In this document: one piece after another, positions 37,571 to 46,744 of the stretch
Numbering within the stretch: the stretch's first letter is position 1
Layout of the letters: every line of letters starts with the position of its first letter
NCBI GenBank assembly: GCA_963761015.1
Contig: CAVXFL010000017.1
Span: 1 to 64,000, forward strand
DNA length: 64,000 nucleotides
Source: CAVXFL01 sp963761015
GTDB taxonomy: Bacteria > Pseudomonadota > Alphaproteobacteria > Acetobacterales > Acetobacteraceae
Direction of reading: 5' to 3'
Position numbers and translations under genes: made by a program
Notes under the pieces: generated by a model
The model's input: only the letters and a program-made list of their open reading frames with translations
Told to the model about the DNA's origin: nothing
Databases searched by the model: none

Positions 37571-37608
37571 AAACGGGCTTTTGTATCCGGCCATATCGGG
37601 TCGCACCG

Positions 37609-37639
37609 GATTGCCGGGTCACAAGCCCGGCTATGACGG
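37609..37639. repeat. Dispersed palindromic repeat, copy 3 (inverted)
   Basis: Reads GATTGCCGGGTCACAAGCCC then GGCTATGACGG. The reverse complement CCGTCATAGCCGGGCTTGTG continues ACCCGGCAATC, matching the repeats at 15223 and 36566 with a one-base insertion. It lies in the ccoS-uspA convergent spacer. Confidence 0.6.
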
Positions 37640-37670
37640 CGAAAGGGGTGTCCGGTAAACCGAAACCGGT

Positions 37671-38105
37671 CTACGGCACCACGGTCACCGGCAAGGGCGC
37701 GAGGCTGACGAGTTTCTGCGATACGCTGCCGAGCAGCAATCCCGCGACCCGTCCGGCGCCGCGCTTGCCGATGACAATCAGATCCGCTTGCTTCTCCCGC
37801 GCCATGTCGATGAGTGTCTGCGCGACGTCGCCCTTGCGCGAATCAAGCTGGATCGTGCCGACGCCAATGCTTCGGGCGCGGTCTCGCGCATTCGTCAGCG
37901 TCGCGGCCGACGCGGACGACAGCAGTTCGTCTAGCCAAGTCTGCTGCTCGGTAAAATTCCGGAACACGCTTTCCGGCAACCCGTAGCCGCCGATGGCATT
38001 CACGATGAGAAGCTCGGCGCCGGAATCCTTCGCCAGATGCGCCGCATAGTCGACGGCACGCGCTGCGCCGTCGGACCCGTCAGTTGCCACGAGAATGCGC
38101 TTCAT
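37671..38105 (-). CDS. Universal stress protein (UspA family)
   Basis: About 144 residues in one Usp domain, starting MKRILVATDGSDGAARAVDY with the ATP-binding Asp. The C-terminal nucleotide motif reads VIGKRGAGRVAGLLLGSVSQ (G-2x-G-9x-G-S type), so it is probably an ATP-binding Usp. The ATG at 38105 gives the family start; an ATG four codons upstream (38117) is possible. It lies 50 bases downstream of the H+-ATPase gene on the same strand and is likely in the same transcript under the FNR/FixK-type box at 40839. Confidence 0.9.
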   Translation of the reverse strand: MKRILVATDGSDGAARAVDYAAHLAKDSGAELLIVNAIGGYGLPESVFRNFTEQQTWLDELLSSASAATLTNARDRARSIGVGTIQLDSRKGDVAQTLIDMAREKQADLIVIGKRGAGRVAGLLLGSVSQKLVSLAPLPVTVVP

Positions 38106-38155
38106 TGTTCTATCCATGGGTTTTGACCGGTAACTCTTCGCCCCGGGCGCCAAAA

Positions 38156-40696
38156 TCACCGCGCGCGCGGGACATGGTTCACCAGCGAGGTTTCGATGCG
38201 ACTCAGGTGGCGGGCCTGGCGTCCGGAGCGGTGCTCCAGCAGCCAATAGGTGCCGATCTTGACCATGCTCGCCACCACGAAGGAGGCCAGCGCGTAGCCC
38301 CACACGATCAACGCGAGCCGCCATCCCGTGGGCGCCATGAACCAGCCATAGACCACGATGAGCGTACCAAGGACTTGGGTCGCCTCGGCGGGAACCACCA
38401 ACTTCCAACTCGGCCAGGGTCGCTCCCAGACGGCACCCTTGTTGCGCGTCAGGTATATCGTCATGTGGCCGGAGACGAGTAGCTTGAGAAAAATGAGCGC
38501 CTGAACCACGGCCGGGTCGAGTTCGAAGTAGAACCGGACCAGCCAATAGAGACCAAAACTTTCCATCACGCCGTAGCCGCCGAGCGCCGAGGCGATGGTG
38601 AGAACCCGTGTCATGTCCCAGCGCACCGGCCTCAGCGCGACGGGTGCGTTGTCGTAGGCGATCATCACGATCGGGATGTCGTTGAGCAGCGCCAGCAGCA
38701 CGATCATGATTGCCGTGACCGGGTAGAAATTGAACACCAGAATGCTGGCGGTCATGAACAGCAGAACGCGAATGGTCTCGGCGATGCGGTAGGTCGCGTA
38801 GCTGGTCATCCGCTCGAAAATCCGGCGCGCTTCCTCGATGGCGCTCGTGATGACGGAGAGACCCGGCGCCGTCAGCACGAGATCGGCGGCGGCGCGCGCG
38901 GCGTCCGTCGCGCCACTCACGGCGATGCCGATATCGGCCTGCTTCAACGCCGGGGCGTCGTTCACGCCGTCGCCGGTCATGCCGACGATATGGCCGGCGC
39001 CTTGCAGCGCCTTGACGATTTCGAATTTGTGCTCGGGGAACACGCGGGCGAACCCGTCGGCGGCGACAATGGCGCGCAACCGGTCGGGGGAGGCATCCTT
39101 TCCGAAGACGCTCTCGGCGACCACGATATTCTTGCCGAGATGCAGTTGGCCTGCGATCTGCCGCGCGATCGCCTCGTGGTCTCCGGTGACCATCTTGATG
39201 TCGAGCCCCATCCGGCGGGTCTCGGCAATGGTGGACGCGCTGTCGTCGCGCGGCGGATCGAACAGCGGCATGAGCCCGAGGAAGCGCCAGTTGCCGCCGT
39301 CATCGGCCCGTGCCACGCCGAGGGTGCGGAATCCCTTGGCCGCGTCCGCCTCCACCTGCGCCGTAATGGCGCGCCGCTCCTCCTCCGCCGGCTGGCACAG
39401 ATCCACGACGACCTGCGGGGCGCCCTTGGCCACGCGGAACCGCCGGCCGTTGGTCGCGATTTCGGCTTCGGCGCGCTTCTTCACGGGATCGAACGGGTGG
39501 AAATCGGTGACCCGATAGGCATCGAGCGCCTTGGTGTCGGGGATAGCGGCGAGAATGGCCGCGTCGATGGCGTCCGGCGATTCCCGGCGCGAGGCGAGCG
39601 CGGCCGCCAGCAGAAGATCCTCCCGTGTCGCCCCTTTCAGCGGCCAAAGATCGCCGAGCGTCAGTTCGTTCTTGGTCAAGGTACCGGTCTTGTCGGTACA
39701 CAGCATGTCCATGCCGGCCATTTCCTCGATCGCGACGAGGCGCGAGACGATGGCCCGCAACTTCGCCAGGCGCTCGGCGCCGACGGCCATGGTGATGGAC
39801 AGCACCGCCGGCAGCGCCACCGGGATGGAGGCCACCGCCAGGATCAGCGCGAACTGAGCCGTCTCGATCAGCGGATCGTGGCGAAACAGCGCGGCGATGC
39901 CGATCAGCACGACCAGGCCGACCGTGATCAGGATCAGGAAATTGCCGATGCGGAGCACCGCACGCTGGAAATGCGAAACCGTCTTCGCCTGCTCGACGAG
40001 GTGGGCGGTCTTGCCGAAATAGGTGTCCATACCCGTCGCCGTGACGACGGACGTCATCTCGCCGAGCTTGGCGATCGAGCCGGAATAGGCCGCGTCGCCG
40101 GGTTTCTTGTCCACCGGCAGCGATTCGCCCGTGAGCGCCGATTCGTCGACGCTCAGATAATCGCCGTCGACCAGCTTCACATCGGCGGGAATGACGCTGC
40201 CGAGCTTGATGCCGACAACATCCCCGGGCACGAGCAGGCGGGCGGCAATGTCCTTCCATGCACCGTCGCGCAGCACGCGCGCCGTCAGCGCGAGCCGCTG
40301 CTTCAACAGCGCGATGGCGTTGTCGGCCTTGAACTCCTGCCAGAAGCCGACGCCGGCGTTGACGAACAGCATCACGAGAATAATGGCGAGATCTTCCCAA
40401 TGACGGACGACCGCGGACAGCGCCGCGGCCGCCTCGATCATCCACGGGATCGGCCCCCAGAAGAATTGGCCCAGCCGCTGCAGCGCGCTCATGCGATGCT
40501 CGGTGAGCGCGTTCTCGCCGTATTGCGCGAGCCGGCGCTGCGCTTCCGCCTCGGTCAGACCAACTTTCCTATCGGTGTCCGCGGCGATCACGGCGGCGTC
40601 CGCCCCGGCCTGCCCGGCTGCGATCGGATGCTCGGCCGGACGGCTTTCCCTCTCGACCGGAGATGGCCGGGTTCGCTGCTGTTCGGTCTCCGCCAT
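38156..40696 (-). CDS. Plasma-membrane-type proton-efflux P-type ATPase (P3A)
   Basis: H+-pumping ATPase of 846 residues, related to the fungal and plant PMA pumps. It has the N-terminal cation-ATPase domain, the actuator SVDESALTGESLPVDKKPGD, PVALPAVLSITMAVGAERLA in the membrane helix before the phosphorylation site CTDKTGTLTKNELT, and the hinge GMTGDGVNDAPALKQADIG. The start at 40696 (MAETEQQRTRPSP) has a strong GGAGG site. Such pumps recur in acid-tolerant alphaproteobacteria and remove protons from the cytoplasm. An FNR/FixK-type box lies 143 bases upstream, in the divergent spacer. Confidence 0.93.
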   Translation of the reverse strand: MAETEQQRTRPSPVERESRPAEHPIAAGQAGADAAVIAADTDRKVGLTEAEAQRRLAQYGENALTEHRMSALQRLGQFFWGPIPWMIEAAAALSAVVRHWEDLAIILVMLFVNAGVGFWQEFKADNAIALLKQRLALTARVLRDGAWKDIAARLLVPGDVVGIKLGSVIPADVKLVDGDYLSVDESALTGESLPVDKKPGDAAYSGSIAKLGEMTSVVTATGMDTYFGKTAHLVEQAKTVSHFQRAVLRIGNFLILITVGLVVLIGIAALFRHDPLIETAQFALILAVASIPVALPAVLSITMAVGAERLAKLRAIVSRLVAIEEMAGMDMLCTDKTGTLTKNELTLGDLWPLKGATREDLLLAAALASRRESPDAIDAAILAAIPDTKALDAYRVTDFHPFDPVKKRAEAEIATNGRRFRVAKGAPQVVVDLCQPAEEERRAITAQVEADAAKGFRTLGVARADDGGNWRFLGLMPLFDPPRDDSASTIAETRRMGLDIKMVTGDHEAIARQIAGQLHLGKNIVVAESVFGKDASPDRLRAIVAADGFARVFPEHKFEIVKALQGAGHIVGMTGDGVNDAPALKQADIGIAVSGATDAARAAADLVLTAPGLSVITSAIEEARRIFERMTSYATYRIAETIRVLLFMTASILVFNFYPVTAIMIVLLALLNDIPIVMIAYDNAPVALRPVRWDMTRVLTIASALGGYGVMESFGLYWLVRFYFELDPAVVQALIFLKLLVSGHMTIYLTRNKGAVWERPWPSWKLVVPAEATQVLGTLIVVYGWFMAPTGWRLALIVWGYALASFVVASMVKIGTYWLLEHRSGRQARHLSRIETSLVNHVPRAR

Positions 40697-40838
40697 ATCG
40701 TTGATCCTCCATCGCAATGCGCGGCACGGCCTGGAGGGCTCCGTCGCTTCCAGACGCAATTCTAAATGCCCGATCGGAAACAGCCGAGTATCGACTCTAG
40801 GCGCGCTGGAAAACTAACACGCCCGACCGGCGTGGCGA

Positions 40839-40852
40839 TTGACTTATATCAA
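40839..40852. promoter_or_regulatory. FNR/FixK-type operator in the H+-ATPase spacer
   Basis: TTGACTTATATCAA matches TTGAT-N4-ATCAA at 9 of 10 fixed positions. It sits midway in the 293-base divergent spacer between the H+-ATPase gene (start 40696) and the small gene at 40990, about 140 bases from each start. It suggests low-oxygen control of one or both units. No gene was seen in the rest of the spacer. Confidence 0.7.
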
Positions 40853-40989
40853 GGACAGACCTGCCCCGGCAGGCATTGATGACAATGCTCGGTTCGCCCA
40901 GTCATTCGCCCAGTCAACCGACTCGCCGCGGCGATAGCGCCTCGCCCCAGTTGGCATGATTGCGATGAAAAATCATTCAGGAGGTCTCC

Positions 40990-41295
40990 ATGAAGTCAGC
41001 CTTGATGTTTACCGGCAGTGGTCCGATCGTGATCGTGACCTCGTACCACTCCCTGACCGACCCCGGTTTTGTCGCCAGCATGCGGACAAAGGGGATCGAC
41101 AAATTCATCGCGCACGAACTGCCGCTGGATCTGGTGAAAAACCGCTACGGCGGTCACTTCGATGTCGCGATGGACGATCGGAGCGAATCGGACGCTCTTC
41201 GCGTCATCGATTCGGACGGCGAACGCGCCTTTCGGCTTTTTCATTTGAGCGAACTTGGTGCTCCCGTCATGGTCGAGAGTGGCCAAGCATCTTAA
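40990..41295 (+). CDS. Small conserved-looking protein of unknown function
   Basis: A 101-residue soluble protein, not recognised. It begins MKSALMFTGSGPIVIVTSY and contains MRTKGIDKFIAHELPLDLVK, YGGHFDVAMDD and a C-terminal FRLFHLSELGAPVMVESGQ. A very good ribosome-binding site (AGGAGGT) lies seven bases before the ATG, so it is almost certainly translated. It is divergent from the P-type H+-ATPase and shares the FNR/FixK-type box region, suggesting induction under oxygen limitation or stress. Confidence 0.75.
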   Translation: MKSALMFTGSGPIVIVTSYHSLTDPGFVASMRTKGIDKFIAHELPLDLVKNRYGGHFDVAMDDRSESDALRVIDSDGERAFRLFHLSELGAPVMVESGQAS

Positions 41296-41385
41296 CCAAA
41301 AATGTCGGGGCGGAATGTTAGCGTTGCCGCATCGACGAGAGCGCCGTCGTCACTGGCCGGCATCTCGGTGGTATTTTGTAACCAG

Positions 41386-42862
41386 TCAGAGCCGCCCGTA
41401 GGTGTCCTCGAATCGCACGATGTCGTCTTCGCCGAGGTAGGCACCCGACTGCACCTCGATCAGGCAGAGCGGAATCCGGCCGGGATTTTCCACCCGGTGC
41501 ACGGCGCCGAGCGGCAGGTGGATGCTCTCGTTCTCGCGCACCATGATGTCTTCGCCGTCGCGGGTGACGACGGCGGTGCCGTTCACCACCACCCAGTGCT
41601 CCGCGCGATGATAGTGCTTCTGTAACGAGAGCTTGTGGCCGGGGCTGACGACGATCCGCTTCACCTGGAACCGCTCGCCCTGGATCAGTCGCTCGTAGAA
41701 GCCCCACGGCCGATAGATGCGGTTATGGGCGACCGCCTCGTCGCGGCCGGCCGCGCGCAGCCGATCCACCACCTTCTTCACATCCTGCGCGTGGTCGCGG
41801 TGCATGGCCAGCACGGCGTCCGGCGTCACCACCACGACGGCGTCCTTGAGCCCAACGACCGCGGTCAGGATGCCGTCGCTGCGGACATAGCAATCGGTAG
41901 CGTTCTCGAGCAGAACGTCGCCCACGGCCACGTTGCCCTCCGCGTCCTTCTCGCCCAATTCCCAGAGCGAGCCCCAACTGCCGACATCCGACCAGCCGAG
42001 ATCGGCGGGAACGACGGCGGCCCGGCGGGTTCGCTCGGCCACCGCGTAGTCGAGGCTGATATTCGGGCAGGAGCGAAAGGCGTCTGGATCGAGGCGCAGG
42101 AAGTCCAGATCCTGCCGGCGCGCGGTCAGCGCCTTGCGCACCGACGCGAGCACCTCGGGCGCATGCTCTTCCAATTCCGCGATCAGGGTCGCCGCCGTGA
42201 AGACGAACATCCCCGAGTTCCAGAGATGCCGCCCGGAGAAGGCGAGGCTCGCGGCAGTCGCGGCGTCCGGCTTCTCGACGAAGCGGCGCAGTTCGTGCGC
42301 GCCGGACAGGTCGGGCAACGGCTCGCCCAGCTCCAGATAGCCATAGCCGGTTTCCGCCGTCGTCGGCTTCATGCCGAAGGTGACGAAATATCCGACCCGC
42401 GCGGCCGCGGCCGCAGCCGCGAGCGCCAGGTGCAACGCGGCGGTGTCTTCGATCGCATGGTCGGCGGCAAGCATCCAGAGCACGGCGTCCGGCTCGGTCT
42501 CGGCGACCAGCAACGCCGCAGCGGCGATGGCGGGCGCGCTGTTGCGGCCGACCGGTTCCAGCAGAATGCGCGTCCCCGCGATGCCGGCCAGACGCAACTG
42601 CTCGGCGACCATGAACCGATGTTCCTGGTTGCATACGACGATGGGCGGCGCGAAACCATCGCCGGCCCCGCGCAGCGCCGTGTCCTGGATCAGCGAGCGC
42701 TCGGACACCAGCGGCCAGGTCCTGCTTGGGGTAGCTCTCCCGCGACACCGGCCAAAGCCGGGTGCCGGATCCCCCCGACAGGATCACCGGAACGATCTTG
42801 CCGTTGGCCGGCGCCGCGCCGGAGTTCGGTTGCACGCGTTCGATAACGGATGCTGTATCCAT
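41386..42862 (-). CDS. manC: Mannose-1-phosphate guanylyltransferase/mannose-6-phosphate isomerase, frameshifted
   Basis: Bifunctional enzyme of GDP-mannose synthesis for exopolysaccharide or LPS, about 491 residues repaired. The first frame has the nucleotidyltransferase motif VPVILSGGSGTRLWPVSRES followed by YPK. The second frame has LEPVGRNSAPAIAAAAL, RFVEKPDAATAASL, DLGWSDVGSWGSLWEL, then the cupin isomerase half (RPWGFYERLIQGERFQVKRI; LSLQKHYHRAEHWVVV; NESIHLPLGAVHRVENPG). One extra base at 42721-42722 splits the gene; removing it joins KQ to TWPLVSERSLIQDT, the expected order. Divergent from yggT. Confidence 0.9.
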
Positions 42863-43033
42863 GACTACCCTGCCGCCAATCGCGATGAGGGCATTATTCG
42901 GCTGGCTGGGGCGATGTCCAGCGCGTTTCGCGCGCTCATGAGAGTACGGACGCGGCGACCCGGCGCGAGACGGCCGCGGTTGCGCGCCGGCCGACGGCCC
43001 AGTAGCTTCCGCTGGCCTTGCGGAGAACCCTGC

Positions 43034-43354
43034 GTGATCACAGCGATATTTCAGCTCCTGAACGTGCTCATCACCATTTATATTTGGGCCCTGATCCTGG
43101 CCGCCGTAATCAGCACGCTAATTTCGTTCGGTGTCCTGGACACGAGAAACCGTCTCGTCTGGACGATCGGCGACTTCCTTTATCGGGTCACGGAGCCGGT
43201 ATTGCGCCCGATCCGCAGTTTCCTGCCGGATCTGGGCGGGATCGACGTCAGCCCACTGATTGTTATTCTTGTGCTACAATATCTGGTGCGCCCGCTGCTC
43301 ATCGCCACCTACGGCGCGGTCGTCTACGGCACTTGGCGGCCGCTGTTCTTCTGA
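43034..43354 (+). CDS. YggT family membrane protein
   Basis: A 106-residue protein with two YggT-type hydrophobic segments (LLNVLITIYIWALILAAVIS; PLIVILVLQYLVRPLLIATY). The conserved loop FLYRVTEPVLRPIRSFLPDL lies between them, followed by GGIDVSPL. The GTG at 43034 has CGGAGA upstream; the frame is open far upstream, but the longer start is not plausible. It is adjacent to a DUF167 gene, the usual neighbour of yggT. A role in cell-envelope or division-related processes is only suspected in the family. Confidence 0.9.
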   Translation: MITAIFQLLNVLITIYIWALILAAVISTLISFGVLDTRNRLVWTIGDFLYRVTEPVLRPIRSFLPDLGGIDVSPLIVILVLQYLVRPLLIATYGAVVYGTWRPLFF

Positions 43355-43358
43355 GGCG

Positions 43359-43667
43359 ATGGCGTTCTGGCGCGCCGTCGCCGGAGGCGTGGACATCGCC
43401 GTGAAGGTGCAGCCCAAATCGCGCCGCCCTGGCCTGCACGGCCTCCGCCCGGCCGCCGGCCACGGCGAGGACGAGCGTCTCGCGATCGGAGTCTCCGAGG
43501 CGGCCGAGGCCGGGCGGGCGAACCGGGCCGCCTGTTCTCTGCTCGCCCGCGCGCTCGACCTCCCGGCCAGCGCTGTTTCGGTCGTCGCCGGCGCCACCGC
43601 GCGCGAGAAGACGCTGCGGGTCACCGGCGATCCGGAAGCGATCGCGGCGCGATTGTCGGCGCTGTGA
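43359..43667 (+). CDS. DUF167/YggU family protein
   Basis: A 102-residue protein with the family core VDIAVKVQPKSRRPGLHGL, then RLAIGVSEAAEAGRANRAAC (Lys/Arg-rich groove) and VSVVAGATAREKTLRV, where the GxTxReK motif is characteristic. It starts four bases after yggT and overlaps folD by four bases, so the three genes are probably one transcript. Function is unknown. Confidence 0.9.
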   Translation: MAFWRAVAGGVDIAVKVQPKSRRPGLHGLRPAAGHGEDERLAIGVSEAAEAGRANRAACSLLARALDLPASAVSVVAGATAREKTLRVTGDPEAIAARLSAL

Positions 43668-44533
43668 GCGCGCGCATCCTGGACGGGCGCGCGCTGGCGG
43701 CCTCGCTCAGAGCCGAGATCGCCGAGCGGGTCGGCGTGCTCGGCTTCCGTCCTGGGCTGGCCGTCGTGCTGGTGGGCGACAATCCGGCCAGCGCTGTCTA
43801 CGTGCGCAACAAGGACCGGGCGGCCAAGGCGGTCGGCCTGGATTCCCAGACCATTCGCCTGCCGGAAACCGTCAGCGAGTCCGAGTTGCTCCGCGTCGTG
43901 ACCGGCCTGAACGCGGATGCCGCGGTGGACGGAATCCTCGTGCAGCTACCCCTCCCGCGCCAGATCCGGCCGCGCGCGGTGATCGAGGCGATCGATCCGG
44001 CCAAGGACGTGGACGGGTTTCACCCGCTGAATGTCGGTCGGCTCGCCGACGGACTGCCCTCGCTCGTCCCCTGCACCCCACTCGGGGTGATGAAGCTATT
44101 GACCTCCGCCGGGCTGACCTTGGCCGGCGCGCGGGCGCTCGTGCTCGGGCGATCGGCGATTGTCGGCCGCCCGATGGCGGCGCTGCTGCTCGCCGCGAAC
44201 GCAACCGTGACCGTCGGGCATTCGCGCACCCGCGATTTGCCATCCGAGTGCCGCGGCGCCGAAATTCTGGTCGCCGCCATCGGCCGGCCGGAAATGGTGC
44301 GCGGCGACTGGGTAGCGCCGGGCGCGGTGGTGATCGATGTCGGCATCAATAGGCGGCCCGACGGCCGCCTGGTCGGCGACGTTGCGTTTGCCGAATGCGT
44401 CGGGCACGCGGCGGCGATCACGCCGGTGCCGGGCGGCGTCGGTCCGATGACTATCGCGTGCCTGCTCGAAAATACGGTCGAGGCGGCGATCCGCCGGCGC
44501 GAGGCTGTTCAGTCGAGCGAGAAATACTTGTAG
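43664..44533 (+). CDS. folD: Methylenetetrahydrofolate dehydrogenase/methenyltetrahydrofolate cyclohydrolase
   Basis: Bifunctional one-carbon enzyme, 289 residues. It shows PGLAVVLVGDNPASAVYVRN followed by KDRAAKAVG (catalytic Lys region), DGILVQLPLPRQI, the proline-rich KDVDGFHPLNVGRLADG, CTPLGVMKLL, the NADP loop VLGRSAIVGRPMAALL and the C-terminal PGGVGPMTIACLLENT. The GTG start overlaps the DUF167 stop. The 3' end converges with, and slightly overlaps, the cytochrome c gene (stop codon at 44509). Confidence 0.96.
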   Translation: MSARILDGRALAASLRAEIAERVGVLGFRPGLAVVLVGDNPASAVYVRNKDRAAKAVGLDSQTIRLPETVSESELLRVVTGLNADAAVDGILVQLPLPRQIRPRAVIEAIDPAKDVDGFHPLNVGRLADGLPSLVPCTPLGVMKLLTSAGLTLAGARALVLGRSAIVGRPMAALLLAANATVTVGHSRTRDLPSECRGAEILVAAIGRPEMVRGDWVAPGAVVIDVGINRRPDGRLVGDVAFAECVGHAAAITPVPGGVGPMTIACLLENTVEAAIRRREAVQSSEKYL

Positions 44534-44925
44534 CCGGGCTGGCGCACCGCCTTCACGTCCTCGGACTTCACCGGGTCGGTGTAGTGGTTACCGAAATGCG
44601 TGCGGACGTAATCGACGACCGCGGCGACCTGCGCGTCGTCGAGGAAGCCGCCGAATCCCGGCATGGCGCGCTGGCCGTAGACGACCATGTAGACTGGGTA
44701 GCCGGCATTCTGCAGGTTCGAATCGTTCGCCAGCGCTGGGTAGGCGCCGGCACCGACCGCGCCCTTGGCGTCCGGCATGTGGCACCCCTGGCAGATCGCG
44801 CCGTAGAGCCCCGCGCCGGTGCGCTGCGGAAATTGATTCACCCCGACCACGCCGGCGGAGTCGGCGAGGGCAACGCCGCAAGCCGCCGCCAGCGAAACCG
44901 CCGTCGCCAGTGCAATCCATTTCAT
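44509..44925 (-). CDS. Periplasmic c-type cytochrome, monoheme
   Basis: A 138-residue protein with signal peptide (MKWIALATAVSLAAACGVALA) and one heme site, AICQGCHMPDAKGAVGAG, near residue 45. A downstream Met in RAMPGFGGFLDDAQ is the likely axial ligand. A strong GGAGG precedes the ATG. It follows the flavin amine oxidase gene on the same strand, with a repeat in the 116-base gap, and is plausibly its electron acceptor or a respiratory link. Confidence 0.88.
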   Translation of the reverse strand: MKWIALATAVSLAAACGVALADSAGVVGVNQFPQRTGAGLYGAICQGCHMPDAKGAVGAGAYPALANDSNLQNAGYPVYMVVYGQRAMPGFGGFLDDAQVAAVVDYVRTHFGNHYTDPVKSEDVKAVRQPGYKYFSLD

Positions 44926-44950
44926 GAGCAACCCTCCACCTTTCGTCATC

Positions 44951-45015
44951 CCGGCGAAAACCGGAACCCACGGGTCCGCCTCGGGCGCGGCGCTACGGCC
45001 TCCGGCCTTCGCCGG
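44951..45015. repeat. 65-bp inverted-repeat element, copy 2
   Basis: Arms CCGGCGAAAACCGG and CCGGCCTTCGCCGG bound a 65-base unit that aligns over its full length with the reverse complement of 37506-37570. Flanks also mirror one another (CGTCATC before, GACGCATGAC after). It lies between the amine oxidase stop side and the cytochrome c start. Confidence 0.7.
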
Positions 45016-45041
45016 GGAGACGCATGACAGCAAAACACTGG

Positions 45042-46634
45042 TCAGCCGTTCACCACGCGCGCGTGGAGGCGCGTGATGGCGCTGAGCGCGGAGAGGATCG
45101 CGCCCTCCTGCCAGGCGTTCACATATGAACAATGTTCGCCCGCCAGAACGGTGCGGCCGTCGATGGCGCAGAGCGTCTTGTAATACTTCTTGCGCGTGTC
45201 CGTCTTCCACATGCCGTAGCAGCCGAGCGTCCAGGGCACGCGATGCCAGGCGACCGCGATACCATTGTCGAACTCGTCCTGCATCTGCGGATGAATTTGC
45301 GTGCCGTATTGCACCGCCTTACGCACCCGCTCCGCGGGCGACATGGCAGTGAACTCGACGGCGTTCACGCCGAACATGTAGGCGCCCAGCAGCACGCCCT
45401 TGCCGGGACTGAGGTAATCCGCGCTCGGGTAGGAAATCTGCCCGATTGGCAGGTCGGTGAAGGAGATGCCGCCGTAGATGGCCTCGTCTTCCTCCCAGAA
45501 TCGGCGCTTGAATTGCAGTCCGACCTTGATCGCCGGCGCATAGGGCACGGCGCCGATCGCGGTTTGCAGCGGCGCCGAGAAATTGTTCTTTACCTGGCTC
45601 AGCACCGAAAGCGGAATGGTGCAGACACACCAGTCGGCCGCGATCTGGCGCGGCTCGCCGCCGTGGCGCGAATCCGTGTACGTGACCCTCACGCCGGACG
45701 GGCTCTGCGCGATTTCGACAACCTTGCAGTTGAACTGGATGAGGTCGGCGACTTGCTTGGCAAAGCCGCGCGCCACCATGTCCATGCCGCCGATCGGCTG
45801 GAATAGCGTCTGCTCGTATTCATAGCTGAGCGGAAAGTTCACGTAGCGCCACAATCCCGAGCGCAGGATGTCCTCGCGCGAGATCGGCGTCGAGGGCACC
45901 GGCGCGCCGTCGGGGCCGCCGTTCGGGTCCTTGTCATAGCCCCGCATATAGGACGCGGTGGCCGGCACGTAGTTGTAGTGTTTGTCGAGCGCGCCCCAAT
46001 GCCGCAGCGCCTCCAGCAGAATCTCGGTGTCCTGCTTCGTCAGCGGCTCGTCGAGCTTGTCCTGATCGGTGGCCTTGGCGAGCAGTTCGGCGACGTAGCC
46101 GTGGAAATCCGCCATGATGTGGCGGAAGCGCTGCGGCTTGCCGCCGAACGCCTTGGAGTTGTGCAGCAGGGAGTTGGCGTTCAGCTCCACGAAGGGCTGC
46201 AGTGCCACGCCGAAGCGGCGGCAGTAATCCAGCAGCGCGCGATGGTGATAGGGTATCCGCCACGGCCCCGGATTGATGTACAATCCCGGATCGAATCCGC
46301 AATGCTGCGTGAAGCCGCCGAGTTCGGTGTAGGTGTCGCCGCCGCGCAGGGTCCAGGAGCGCCCGCCCGGCCGGTCGCGGTATTCCAAAACCCGCACTTT
46401 GTAACCGGCCTTGCGCAACTCGTAGGCCGCCGTCATGCCCGCGACGCCGGCGCCGAGGATCAGCACCGACGTGCCCTTCGGGTCGCCGGGAAGGCTGATC
46501 GGTCCGCGATAGTCCGACTCCGCCGCGTGACCGAGGCTCGCCATCGCCTGGTACATGATCGTGCTGCTGGTGGCGGTGCCAATCATGCCAAGCAGCCAGC
46601 GCCGGTTCATCGGCACGGAACGAACGACATCCAT
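45042..46634 (-). CDS. Flavin-containing amine oxidase family protein, exported
   Basis: About 530 residues. The N terminus MDVVRSVPMNRRWLLGMIGT has a twin-Arg followed by a hydrophobic run, consistent with Tat export. The FAD site SVLILGAGVAGMTAAYELRK lies near residue 50, then RPGGRSWTLRGG (second flavin motif) and a C-terminal TVLAGEHCSYVNAWQEGAIL that closes the flavin domain. It resembles bacterial L-amino-acid or monoamine oxidases. The substrate is unknown. A periplasmic flavoenzyme next to a monoheme cytochrome suggests a dehydrogenase feeding the respiratory chain, not an O2-using oxidase; this is inferred. Confidence 0.82.
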   Translation of the reverse strand: MDVVRSVPMNRRWLLGMIGTATSSTIMYQAMASLGHAAESDYRGPISLPGDPKGTSVLILGAGVAGMTAAYELRKAGYKVRVLEYRDRPGGRSWTLRGGDTYTELGGFTQHCGFDPGLYINPGPWRIPYHHRALLDYCRRFGVALQPFVELNANSLLHNSKAFGGKPQRFRHIMADFHGYVAELLAKATDQDKLDEPLTKQDTEILLEALRHWGALDKHYNYVPATASYMRGYDKDPNGGPDGAPVPSTPISREDILRSGLWRYVNFPLSYEYEQTLFQPIGGMDMVARGFAKQVADLIQFNCKVVEIAQSPSGVRVTYTDSRHGGEPRQIAADWCVCTIPLSVLSQVKNNFSAPLQTAIGAVPYAPAIKVGLQFKRRFWEEDEAIYGGISFTDLPIGQISYPSADYLSPGKGVLLGAYMFGVNAVEFTAMSPAERVRKAVQYGTQIHPQMQDEFDNGIAVAWHRVPWTLGCYGMWKTDTRKKYYKTLCAIDGRTVLAGEHCSYVNAWQEGAILSALSAITRLHARVVNG

Positions 46635-46744
46635 CAGGCGAATCCCCCGCAGCAGATACCTGTTGTTAGCGGCAGTTACCGCTCCGCGTCCAGCCTGCGG
46701 AACGTGCGCGGCTCGGGCGAACAGGAGCAGAAACGACTCGGCCG

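Noticed and set aside
38990..40765. 591-codon plus-strand open frame opposite the H+-ATPase
   Set aside because: Shadow frame dominated by Arg, Asp, His and Gln; no motifs and no ribosome-binding site.
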